A stretch of 53,398 bases of DNA from Streptomyces sp. CBMA156 (GTDB taxonomy: Bacteria; Actinomycetota; Actinomycetes; Streptomycetales; Streptomycetaceae). Positions 46,225-53,398 of the stretch are shown piece after piece (the first letter of the stretch is position 1; every line of letters starts with the position of its first letter). The notes beneath the pieces are model-generated. The model did not search any database and was not told the origin of the DNA. It saw nothing but the letters and a program-made list of their open reading frames with translations. The stretch is taken from assembly GCF_014596515.1 (NCBI RefSeq), contig NZ_MSJQ01000442.1, forward strand, positions 1 through 53,398, in the 5' to 3' direction. A program made the position numbers and the translations under genes.

Positions 46225-46776
46225 CTACGCGGCGATGAAGAAGAGCAGCAGGGTCCAGAACGTGCAGCCCAGGTAGCCGAGGACCAGGCCGAAGACGGCC
46301 GCCCAGTCGCCGTCCATGTTGCGGCGCCGGATCTCGCCGCGGGCGATGTGACCGGTGATCACGGCGGGGGCGGAGAGCAGGAGCACGCTGCACAGCAGGG
46401 AGATCACCGCCAGCGCGCTGGTGGGGCGGGCCTGGGGCGGCGGCGGGACGGCCATGAAGGTGGCCGGGACCGGCGCGGCGACCGTGGGCGGCGCCGTCAT
46501 CGGCCCGCTGGGCAGATCGGCCACCAGCGCGGCCAGCTGACCGTAGGTCTGCGCCGCGGCCACCGCCTCGTGGCGCTGCTCGTACTCCTGGACGGAGAGC
46601 CGGCCCTCGGCGAACGCGGCCTTGAGCACGTCCAGCGTGCGGTCCCGGTCCGCGTGGCCCGCCCGCATCACGGCCTGCGGCATCGCCACCGGCACGGGCG
46701 CCGGCTGCCAGCCGGCCGTCGGCCGCTTGCCCGGCGGATAGCCGGAACCAGGCTCGCCCCATGGTTGTACGGACAT
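46225..46776 (-). CDS. DUF1707 / DUF4190 membrane protein
   Basis: A 183-residue protein. Residues about 37-90 are a DUF1707 (SHOCT-like) domain (RAGHADRDRTLDVLKAAFAE, then GRLSVQEYEQRHEAVAAAQT). A proline-rich linker follows. The C-terminal DUF4190 part has two membrane helices around GHIARGEIRRRN. The function is unknown; this domain pair is common in actinomycetes. The ATG at 46776 has GGGAGGTG upstream. It is divergent from the ABC transporter genes, with a gap of 248 nt in which I see no gene. Confidence 0.88.
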   Translation of the reverse strand: MSVQPWGEPGSGYPPGKRPTAGWQPAPVPVAMPQAVMRAGHADRDRTLDVLKAAFAEGRLSVQEYEQRHEAVAAAQTYGQLAALVADLPSGPMTAPPTVAAPVPATFMAVPPPPQARPTSALAVISLLCSVLLLSAPAVITGHIARGEIRRRNMDGDWAAVFGLVLGYLGCTFWTLLLFFIAA

Positions 46777-47024
46777 CCGCCACCTCCCGGTAGCGCGGCA
46801 CCCCCGCGCACGTCACTGCTTCCTCATAGTGCAGGACGAACGGTGGATCCGAGTAGTTGCCGAATCGGCCCGGCAGCCGCCGGATCACCGGCGCCGGACG
46901 GCGTGCCTCACCCGTTCGGCGGGCGGGCTCAGGGGATGCTCAAGTCGGACGACAGCCTGTTCGAGCAGTGACAGGCTGGGCCTCCACGGAATTTCCACCA
47001 CCACCACGAGCAGAGAAGGCACCC

Positions 47025-47843
47025 ATGCAGGCGTCAGCGCCGCCGCCCTCCGGCCCCTCCGGACCGGGCACCCCGTCCGCCGTCAGCATCCAGGGGCTCT
47101 GGAAGCACTTCGGCGCCCAGGCCGCCGTGGCCGGGCTGAGCCTGGAGCTGCCGACCGGCGCGTTCATCGGGCTGGTCGGACCGAACGGCGCGGGCAAGAC
47201 CACCACGCTGTCGATGGTCACCGGGCTGCTCCGGCCCGACCAGGGGACCGTCCTGGTGCACGGCACCGACGTGTGGGCGGACCCGGTCACGGTCAAGGCC
47301 CGGATCGGCATCCTGCCCGAGGGCCTGCGGATGTTCGAGCGGCTCAGCGGGCGCGAGCTGCTCCAGTACACCGGGCGGCTGCGCGGCCTGCCCGGCGCCG
47401 AGGTGGACCGGCGGGCCGAGGAACTGCTGACCGTCCTGGACCTCGGCCGGGACGCCGACAAGCTGGTCGCCGACTACTCCACCGGCATGCGCAAAAAGAT
47501 CGGCCTGGCCGCCGCGCTGCTGCACAACCCCGACGTGCTGTTCCTGGACGAGCCCTTCGAGGGCGTCGACCCGGTCTCCGCCCAGACCATCCGAGGCGTG
47601 CTCAAGCGGTACGCGGCGGCCGGTTCCACGGTGGTCTTCTCCAGCCACGTGATGGAGCTGGTCGAGCAGCTCTGCGACTGGGTCGCGGTGGTCAACGCCG
47701 GCCGGGTGATCGCCCAGGGCCCGCTGGACTCGGTGCGGGGCGGACGCAGCCTGCACGAGGCCTTCCTGGAGCTGATCGGCGTGCGCGAGGACGACGGGCA
47801 GTCGCTCGGCTGGCTCGGCGGCCGCACCGGGGGCGAGCGGTGA
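47025..47843 (+). CDS. ABC transporter ATP-binding protein (ABC-2 exporter)
   Basis: A 272-residue ATPase with Walker A GPNGAGKTTT (about residues 56-65), a signature of the variant form DYSTGMRKKIGLAAALL (YSTGM in place of LSGGQ), Walker B VLFLDEPFEGVD and the H-loop SSHVMELVE. This type energises ABC-2 exporters such as drug, lantibiotic or polymer efflux pumps. The ATG at 47025 has GAGAAGG upstream. It overlaps the permease gene by 4 nt (GTGA). The substrate is unknown. Confidence 0.92.
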   Translation: MQASAPPPSGPSGPGTPSAVSIQGLWKHFGAQAAVAGLSLELPTGAFIGLVGPNGAGKTTTLSMVTGLLRPDQGTVLVHGTDVWADPVTVKARIGILPEGLRMFERLSGRELLQYTGRLRGLPGAEVDRRAEELLTVLDLGRDADKLVADYSTGMRKKIGLAAALLHNPDVLFLDEPFEGVDPVSAQTIRGVLKRYAAAGSTVVFSSHVMELVEQLCDWVAVVNAGRVIAQGPLDSVRGGRSLHEAFLELIGVREDDGQSLGWLGGRTGGER

Positions 47844-49471
47844 CCGCCGAAGGCGGCACGCGTACGGCTCCCGTGCCCGACGCCGGCACGGTGGTCCGCG
47901 CCCTGGTGGCGCTCAAGCTGCGGCTGCTGCGCAACGGCCTGCGGCGCAGCCCCGGCCGGACCGCCGTCTACGTGATCGGCGGCGTGTTCGGCCTGGCCCT
48001 CGCGGGCGGCGTCGCCGTCGCCATGGCCGCGCTGAACGGACGCCACGCGGGTTCCGGGGACGCCGGGGTGATGCTGCTCGGCGTGCTGACCCTGGGCTGG
48101 GCCGCGCTGCCGCTGTTCCTGTTCTCCAGCGACGAGAGCGCCGACCCGACCCGGCTGACCATGCTGCCGCTGCGGCCGGGCCCGCTGCTGCGCGGCTCGC
48201 TGCTGGCCGCGCTGATCGGACCGGGGCCGCTGATCAGCCTGGTGCTGGTGACCGGCGCGGTGCTGTCCGGCGCGGCCGGCGGCGCCTCGGCCGCGGTCGC
48301 GGTGATCGGTGTGCCGCTCGCGGTGCTCTGCCTGGTGACGCTCTCCAGGGCGGTCGCGGCGGGCAACGCCCGGATGCTCTCCAGCCGGCGCGGCAAGGAC
48401 TTCGCGATCTTCGGCGGGCTGGCCTTCGCGCTGCTGGTCCAGGTCGCCAACGTGGGCTCGCAGAGCGTCTTCGGCCGCCGGGGCGGGCCGATCGACCTCA
48501 GCCCGCTGGAACCGATCGCCGCGGTGCTGCGCTGGATCCCGCCGATCAGCGCGGCGGACGCGTCGCGCACCGCCGGCGAGGGCCGGTACGGCCTGGCCCT
48601 GCTCCAGCTCGCCGCGGCGGCCGGGCTGCTGGCGCTGCTGCTGCGCTGGTGGCGGCGGAGCCTCCAGGAGCTGATGGTCACCGCCGACTCCTCGACCCTG
48701 GAGGTGGCCCGCGGGGTGCGGGGCTCGCGCGGCTGGGGCTTCCTGCCGGAGGGCAGGACCGGCGCGGTGATGCAGCGCCACCTGCGGTACGCCTGGCGCG
48801 AGCCGCGGGCCAAGGCGGCGCTGTTCACCAGCATCGGGATGACGCTGGTGATCTGCGTGCTGTCGATGGTGCAGGGCTGGGCGAGCGTCTACCTGCTGGC
48901 GATGACCGGGGTGTTCCTCGGGTTGCAGATGCTCAACCTGTTCGGCATGGACGGCTCGGCGTTCTGGATGGTCGCCGCCACCCTGCGCACCCCGGCCGAC
49001 GCCAGGGCCGAGCTGCGCGGCCGGGCGTACGCGGTGCTGTCGTACGCGGTCCCGGTGACGGTGGTGCTCGGGCTGGTGCTGGCCGCCGTCACCGGGCGGT
49101 GGGGCGAGCTGCCGTCCGCGCTCGGGCTGGCGCTGACGCTGCTCGGCTGCGGGATCGCGCTCGGCTCGATGTTCAGCGTGCTGGCGCCGTACACCATGCC
49201 GGCCGACAGCAATCCGATGCGCAGCGCCGCCCCGGGGCAGGGCGGGCTGATCCTGCTCAACCAGTTCGGCTCGATGGTCGGCGTCACGGTGCTGGCGCTG
49301 CCGGTCGGCGGCTACCTGGCCTGGGCGCTGCTCTCGGGCGGGCCGAGCTGGCCGGTGCTGCTGGTCGGCCCGCTGTACGGGGCCCTGGTCGCGGCCCTGG
49401 GCGTACGGCTGGCCGCGGGCCTGCTGCTGGAGCGCACACCGGAGATCCTGGCCAAGGCCGTCGAGCGCTGA
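47840..49471 (+). CDS. ABC-2 type transporter permease
   Basis: A 543-residue membrane protein with about twelve hydrophobic segments in two blocks, split by a cytoplasmic region near residues 280-330 (EVARGVRGSRGWGFLPEGRT). The start is the GTG that overlaps the ATPase stop. It probably forms a complete exporter with the ATPase. The 153-nt gap after it contains four 12-bp tandem repeats. Confidence 0.88.
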   Translation: MTAEGGTRTAPVPDAGTVVRALVALKLRLLRNGLRRSPGRTAVYVIGGVFGLALAGGVAVAMAALNGRHAGSGDAGVMLLGVLTLGWAALPLFLFSSDESADPTRLTMLPLRPGPLLRGSLLAALIGPGPLISLVLVTGAVLSGAAGGASAAVAVIGVPLAVLCLVTLSRAVAAGNARMLSSRRGKDFAIFGGLAFALLVQVANVGSQSVFGRRGGPIDLSPLEPIAAVLRWIPPISAADASRTAGEGRYGLALLQLAAAAGLLALLLRWWRRSLQELMVTADSSTLEVARGVRGSRGWGFLPEGRTGAVMQRHLRYAWREPRAKAALFTSIGMTLVICVLSMVQGWASVYLLAMTGVFLGLQMLNLFGMDGSAFWMVAATLRTPADARAELRGRAYAVLSYAVPVTVVLGLVLAAVTGRWGELPSALGLALTLLGCGIALGSMFSVLAPYTMPADSNPMRSAAPGQGGLILLNQFGSMVGVTVLALPVGGYLAWALLSGGPSWPVLLVGPLYGALVAALGVRLAAGLLLERTPEILAKAVER

Positions 49472-49491
49472 GCCGAATCGTTCCCTCCTCG

Positions 49492-49539
49492 GATCACAGC
49501 GCGGATCACCGCTCAGATCACAGCTCAGATCACAGCTCG
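49492..49539. repeat. Four tandem 12-bp repeats
   Basis: Four head-to-tail copies of a unit close to GATCACAGCTCA at 49492, 49504, 49516 and 49528. The first three end in GCG, CTCA and CTCA variants, and the last in CTCG. It lies between the permease and the DUF2786 gene, about 85 nt before the latter. Confidence 0.8.
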
Positions 49540-49624
49540 GACGTCGGCTCGCCAGGCCGTTCCCGACGGCGACTCCGGCATCATGGGCAGGAGGCCGGGC
49601 CGTCGAGGAGAGCAGGGAAACACC

Positions 49625-50896
49625 GTGGGCAAGCGCGCGCAACAGGGCGGGAGCGCCGAACCGCTGCTGGAGCAGGCGGTGCGGTCGGTGCTGACGGCCC
49701 CGGAGGACGCACTGGACCTCGCCCTGGACACCGGGGCCTCGCTGCTGGCCGCCTCGGCCGGGCAGTGGCCGACGGTCAGCCGGGCGGTGCTGGCCCACGC
49801 GGACACCGCCGTCGGCCGCTGCTGGTCCGCCGGCTGGCGGCCGGCCGACCTGGTCCGGGTGGTGCGGCGCGGCCTGAAGCCCGTCCACCTGGCCCTCGCG
49901 GTGGACCTGATCGCCGCCGAGGCCCGCCGCCACCCCTCGGCCGCCCTGGACCGGCGCTGGCAGGAACAGCTGCGCGAGCTGGAGGCCGAGGTCTGGTGGT
50001 CCGGCGACGAGGAGTACCTCGGCGCCTTCGCCGACCGGCACCGGCTGGACCGCTTCGCGCTCGCCACCGCCGTCCTGGAGCTGCTGCGCACCTGGGGCCG
50101 GCTGCCCCCGATCGCCCCGGTCGGGCCCGCCCCCGGGCAGACCGTACGGCCGCAGCACCGGGCGCCGGATTCCGGCGAGCCGCGGATGCTCTCGCGGATC
50201 CGGGCGCTGCTGGCCAAGGCCGAGTCCACCGAGTACCCGGAGGAGGCCGAGGCGCTGACCGCCAAGGCCCAGCAGCTGATGGCCCAGCACAGCATCGACG
50301 ACGCGCTGCTGGCCGCGGCCGGCGCCGACCGCGACACCCCGGCGGCGCTGCGGATCGGGGTGGACAACCCGTACGAGGGCCCCAAGACGATGCTTCTGGA
50401 CGCCGTCGCGGCGGCCAACCGGTGCCGGGTGGTGTGGGCCAAGGAGTACGGCTTCTGCACCGTGGTCGGCTTCGACGGCGACCTGGACGGCGTCGAGCTG
50501 CTCTACACCTCGCTGCTGGTGCAGGCCACCCACGCACTCAACCGGGCGGGCTCCCGCAGGGACTCCCGCAGCAAGGCGTTCCGGCAGTCCTTCCTGGTCG
50601 CGTACGCGGCGCGGATCCGCGAGCGGCTGACGGCCGCCACCGAGCGCGCCACCAGCGCCGCGGCGGCCGGGCGGCACCTGCGCGAGGACGGCACCGAGGA
50701 GCAGCTGCTGCCCGACGCGCGGCTGCTGCCCGCCCTCGTCGCCCGCTCGGAGGCGGTGGACGAGGAGGTCGGCCGGCTGTTCCCGAAGCTGGTCTCGCAA
50801 CGGGTCAGGGTCAGTGACGGCGTGGGCTGGGCGGCCGGACGCGCCGCCGCCGACCGGGCCGCGCTGCACGGGCGGGCCGGGCAGCTCCGCCGGTAG
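49625..50896 (+). CDS. DUF2786 domain protein
   Basis: A 423-residue soluble protein. Residues about 185-230 are a DUF2786 domain (RMLSRIRALLAKAESTEYPE, then EAEALTAKAQQLMAQHSI). The rest is Ala/Arg-rich helical sequence flanking an alpha/beta part near residue 260-310. The function is unknown; some DUF2786 proteins occur in phages and mobile elements, but actinomycetes carry a chromosomal version of this length. The GTG at 49625 is preferred, with AGGGAAA upstream. An ATG 14 codons earlier has no ribosome site. Confidence 0.85.
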   Translation: MGKRAQQGGSAEPLLEQAVRSVLTAPEDALDLALDTGASLLAASAGQWPTVSRAVLAHADTAVGRCWSAGWRPADLVRVVRRGLKPVHLALAVDLIAAEARRHPSAALDRRWQEQLRELEAEVWWSGDEEYLGAFADRHRLDRFALATAVLELLRTWGRLPPIAPVGPAPGQTVRPQHRAPDSGEPRMLSRIRALLAKAESTEYPEEAEALTAKAQQLMAQHSIDDALLAAAGADRDTPAALRIGVDNPYEGPKTMLLDAVAAANRCRVVWAKEYGFCTVVGFDGDLDGVELLYTSLLVQATHALNRAGSRRDSRSKAFRQSFLVAYAARIRERLTAATERATSAAAAGRHLREDGTEEQLLPDARLLPALVARSEAVDEEVGRLFPKLVSQRVRVSDGVGWAAGRAAADRAALHGRAGQLRR

Positions 50897-51005
50897 GCCG
50901 GGCCCCGCGGTGCCCGACCCGCCCCGACAAGATCCACCCGGAGCCCGGCGGCGCTCCGACGGACCTGATAGAACGTAGTCCGCCACGAACGAAGGGGGAT
51001 TCGAC

Positions 51006-52118
51006 GTGACGGAGCCGGCGGCCGAGTCGGGGTACCGGGACCGGGTGCGCGGAGCGCTGCTCGGCGGAGCGATCGGCGATGCGCTGGGCTGGCCGGTGGA
51101 GTTCCAGCAGCTCCACCAGATCCGGGACCGGTACGGACCGGACGGCGTGACCGCGCTGCCGGCCGGGCCCGGCCCGGTGGAGGTCACCGACGACACCCAG
51201 ATGACGCTGTTCACCGCCGAGGGCCTGATCCGCGGCTTCGTCCGCGGCTGGACGGGCGGCGGCGGCTCGGTGCCGGAGGCCGTCCACGGCGCCTACCGGC
51301 GCTGGCTGCGCACCCAGTACCAGGGCGCGCCGGACACCGCGCCGCAGCCCCGCCCGTACGACGGCTGGCTGCTGAGCCGGCCCTTCCTGTACGCGCGGCG
51401 GGCGCCGGGCAACGCGTGCCTGAGCGGGGCGTCCGAGCACCCGGTGTTCGAGGCGCCGTCCGCGATCGGGCTGGCCGGGCCGGTCAACCCGGGCTCCAAG
51501 GGCTGCGGCACGGTGATGCGCTCGGCGCCGTTCGGACTGGCCAGGCTGGGCGCCGAACAGTCCTTCGGGCTGGCGGTGCAGTGCGCCCAGCTCACCCACG
51601 GACACCCGACCGGCTACCTCGCGGCGGGCGCCTTCGCGGCGCTGGTCGAGCGGCTCGCGAACGGCACCGAGCCGTGGGCGGCGGTCGGCGAGACGGTGGA
51701 GCAGATCCGCGAGCTGCCGAGCTCCAAGGAGACCGTCCAGGCGCTGGCCCGGGCGGTGCGGCTGGCCCAGGAGGCCGAGCCGGCGGCGGAGACGGTGGAG
51801 CGGGTCGGGCTCGGCTGGATCGCCGAGGAGTGCCTGGCCATCGCGGTGTACTCGCTGCTGGCGGCCACCCTGGACCCCGACCCGGTGCGCACCGCGCTGC
51901 TGCTGTCGGTGAACCACTCCGGGGACAGCGACTCCACCGGCGCGGTCTGCGGCAACCTGGTCGGGGCCGCGTACGGCGCCGCGGCGCTGCCCGCCGAGTG
52001 GGCCGGAGCGGTCGAGGGCCGTACGGAGCTGCGGCAGGTCGCGGACGACCTGCTGGTGCTGTTCGGCAGCCGCGACCCGCTGCACCCGGGGCTCGGCGGG
52101 CGCTACCCGGCCTGGTGA
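51006..52118 (+). CDS. ADP-ribosylglycohydrolase family protein
   Basis: A 370-residue all-helical protein of the family that removes ADP-ribose from proteins or other targets using two magnesium ions. Motifs are GALLGGAIGDALGWPVEF at the start, the metal-binding TDDTQM near residue 62 and the C-terminal NHSGDSDSTGAVCGNLVGA. The usual G-D-T-D-T at the last site is here GDSDST, still with both aspartates. The start is GTG at 51006 after GAAGGGGGA. Its substrate cannot be predicted. Confidence 0.93.
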   Translation: MTEPAAESGYRDRVRGALLGGAIGDALGWPVEFQQLHQIRDRYGPDGVTALPAGPGPVEVTDDTQMTLFTAEGLIRGFVRGWTGGGGSVPEAVHGAYRRWLRTQYQGAPDTAPQPRPYDGWLLSRPFLYARRAPGNACLSGASEHPVFEAPSAIGLAGPVNPGSKGCGTVMRSAPFGLARLGAEQSFGLAVQCAQLTHGHPTGYLAAGAFAALVERLANGTEPWAAVGETVEQIRELPSSKETVQALARAVRLAQEAEPAAETVERVGLGWIAEECLAIAVYSLLAATLDPDPVRTALLLSVNHSGDSDSTGAVCGNLVGAAYGAAALPAEWAGAVEGRTELRQVADDLLVLFGSRDPLHPGLGGRYPAW

Positions 52119-52172
52119 GCCGCCCGGGCGGCGCGCCCACGGGTCCCCCGGGGCCCACCGGGCTTGCCGGGC

Positions 52173-53398
52173 CTACCGGGCCTGCGGGTCGGTGACCTGG
52201 CCGAGGAACAGCGGCGCCCCGCCCCTGGTGTCCCGGATCAGGAACAGGAACGGCCGGTCGAGGTGCAGCCGGACGGGCTTGTCGGCCTGCGGCGCCGCCG
52301 CCGCCTCCATCCCGGCACCGCTGCCGGCCGCCGCGACCGTACCCTTCTCGTCGACCTCGACGGTGGCCTTCTGCACCACCGTGCCGACGACGAGCGGGTC
52401 CTTGGTGATGCCGCCGAAGTCGGCCCCGTCGAAGGCCGCCCGCACGCCGAGCGAGCGCAGCGCCGGGGTCAGCTCCTCCGAGGTGCCGAAGTGGAAGCGC
52501 GGCAGCTGGAGGTCGACCGGCCGCTCGGCGAGGGCGCCGAGGATGCGGTCGAGCTGGGGCTGGTCCAGGCTCTTGGCGAAATCGGCGAAGCCGCCCTGCG
52601 CGGGGACGATCAGGTCCATCACCAACCCGCCGTCCGCGTAAGGGAGTTCGACGGCCTGCCAGGGCTCGCCGGCGATCCCGCCGGAGCCGTCGGCGTACTT
52701 GAAGTCCCCGGTCTGCCCCATCGTGGGGACGGCCGGAGCGGAGCCGTCGAGCTTGTGGAACGGGCGGTCGGCGGTGTGCGAGGGCTTGAAGGCGGAGGCC
52801 CACTCGGCCTTGAGGCAGAGCGCGTCGGTGAGCACCAGCCGGGTGTCCTGGGTGATCGCGCCCTGGCCGAACAGGTCCTTGATCCGGCCGTCGGTGGCCT
52901 TCTCCACGGTCTCGTTGACGGTCTTGCGGGCCCCGTCCGGGTCCTTGGCGAAGTCGGTCTGGTGCACGCCGGTGTCGAAGGCGGCGGCGAGGGTGGCCAG
53001 GTAGTCCGGGGCGACGGACAGTCCCCGCTGGGTCCAGACGTCGTCGCTGCGGCTCAGGGTGAGCTTGCCGGTCGCCGGGACCGGCCGGTTCAGCTCGCCG
53101 GTGGCGAGCGCGTACTGCTGCGGGGTGAGCCCGGTGTGCAGGGCCTTGGCGAGTTCCTCGGCGGTGGTGCCGCGGGCGCCGGGCAGCAGCATGGCGAGCA
53201 GGGTGGCCAGGCCGGACGGGGAGACCACCAGGTTGCGGTCGGCCGCGTCCGGCTGGGCGGTCAGGGTGTGCAGGAGGTCCAGGCCGAAGGCGTCGGTGGC
53301 GGCCGCGGTGGCGGCCACCTGGGCCGGGTCGACCGCCGGCCGACTCGCGGGCGCGGAGGCCCTGAGCTCCACGGGCGCGGCGGCCCCGGTGCTGCCGC
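52173..53398 (-). CDS. Serpin family protein (N terminus outside the window)
   Basis: At least 408 residues, running off the right edge, so the N terminus is missing; the first visible residues (GSTGAAAPVELRASAPASRP) look like the linker of an exported or lipid-anchored protein. The serpin fold is clear: NLVVSPSGLATLLAMLLPGA, the helix F region, and the shutter and breach strands. The hinge of the reactive loop (TVEVDEKGTVAAAGSGAG) and the distal PFLFLIRDTRGGAPLFLGQV are also present. An Ala/Gly-rich hinge is what inhibitory serpins need for loop insertion. The target protease is unknown. It is convergent with the ADP-ribosylglycohydrolase gene across 54 nt. Confidence 0.92.
   Translation of the reverse strand, partial: GSTGAAAPVELRASAPASRPAVDPAQVAATAAATDAFGLDLLHTLTAQPDAADRNLVVSPSGLATLLAMLLPGARGTTAEELAKALHTGLTPQQYALATGELNRPVPATGKLTLSRSDDVWTQRGLSVAPDYLATLAAAFDTGVHQTDFAKDPDGARKTVNETVEKATDGRIKDLFGQGAITQDTRLVLTDALCLKAEWASAFKPSHTADRPFHKLDGSAPAVPTMGQTGDFKYADGSGGIAGEPWQAVELPYADGGLVMDLIVPAQGGFADFAKSLDQPQLDRILGALAERPVDLQLPRFHFGTSEELTPALRSLGVRAAFDGADFGGITKDPLVVGTVVQKATVEVDEKGTVAAAGSGAGMEAAAAPQADKPVRLHLDRPFLFLIRDTRGGAPLFLGQVTDPQAR

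Noticed and set aside
47474..51214. A 1246-codon open frame on the minus strand across the ABC transporter and DUF2786 genes
   Set aside because: It is antisense to clear genes, is Arg/Gly/Pro/Gln-rich low-complexity sequence and has no domain. Long false frames are expected at this GC content.
52119..52172. Palindrome of 14 nt and CCGGGC-rich direct repeats between the ADP-ribosylglycohydrolase and serpin genes
   Set aside because: The palindrome has no room for a loop, and the repeats are irregular. It may act as a terminator between convergent genes but is too weak to call.

Overview
This 53.4-kb, very GC-rich window comes from an actinomycete chromosome, most likely Streptomycetaceae. 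The evidence is high GC at third codon positions, many GTG starts, start/stop overlaps of the GTGA, ATGA and TGATG type, and the order glmS, coaA, glmM, rpsI-rplM, truA, rplQ, rpoA, the spc and S10 operons, then str. The r-protein sequences look somewhat closer to Kitasatospora or Streptacidiphilus than to classical Streptomyces, but that is an inference from memory and not an alignment.

Layout. (1) 1-5.9 kb: the start of an NAD(P)H-hydrate repair gene (runs off the left edge), a Uma2-family gene, and three cell-wall/cofactor genes: glmS, coaA and glmM. (2) 6.0-9.9 kb: rplM-rpsI with a clear promoter, an ABC-F ATPase and truA. (3) 10.0-26.9 kb: the large ribosomal superregion on the minus strand. 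It reads from the top as S10 (rpsJ, rplC, D, W, B, rpsS, rplV, rpsC, rplP, rpmC, rpsQ), spc (rplN, X, E, rpsN, rpsH, rplF, R, rpsE, rpmD, rplO), then a terminator, secY-adk-map, another terminator, an inserted mscL, and a separately promoted infA-rpmJ-rpsM-rpsK-rpoA-rplQ unit. (4) 27-37.8 kb: a surface-glycan cluster. It holds dTDP-L-rhamnose synthesis (rfbB and rfbD opposite rfbA and rfbC), a MOP-type flippase, three GT2 enzymes, a DUF2304 protein, a GtrA protein and a GT-C membrane glycosyltransferase. (5) 38-42.6 kb: the str operon rpsL-rpsG-fusA-tuf with its own promoter. (6) 42.7-46.0 kb: two more polytopic sugar-type membrane proteins (DUF2142 and AftA-like). (7) 46.2-53.4 kb: a DUF1707/DUF4190 protein, a two-gene ABC-2 exporter, a DUF2786 protein, an ADP-ribosylglycohydrolase homologue and a serpin running off the right edge.

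The coding content is largely housekeeping. The most interesting signals are in the RNA between the genes. An intrinsic-terminator hairpin with a U-tract sits in the S10 operon leader, with the stop codon of a possible 41-residue leader ORF exactly in its loop. A three-way-junction fold fills the 269-nt rpsN-rpsH gap, and strong stems lie in the rpsL leader and in the rpsK-rpoA and fusA-tuf gaps. In the accessory parts, the notable items are a DPM1-like glycosyltransferase overlapping a DUF2304 membrane protein, a Uma2 protein with a probable lost catalytic aspartate, and mscL placed between map and infA. I found no CRISPR array, tRNA, rRNA, insertion sequence or prophage.
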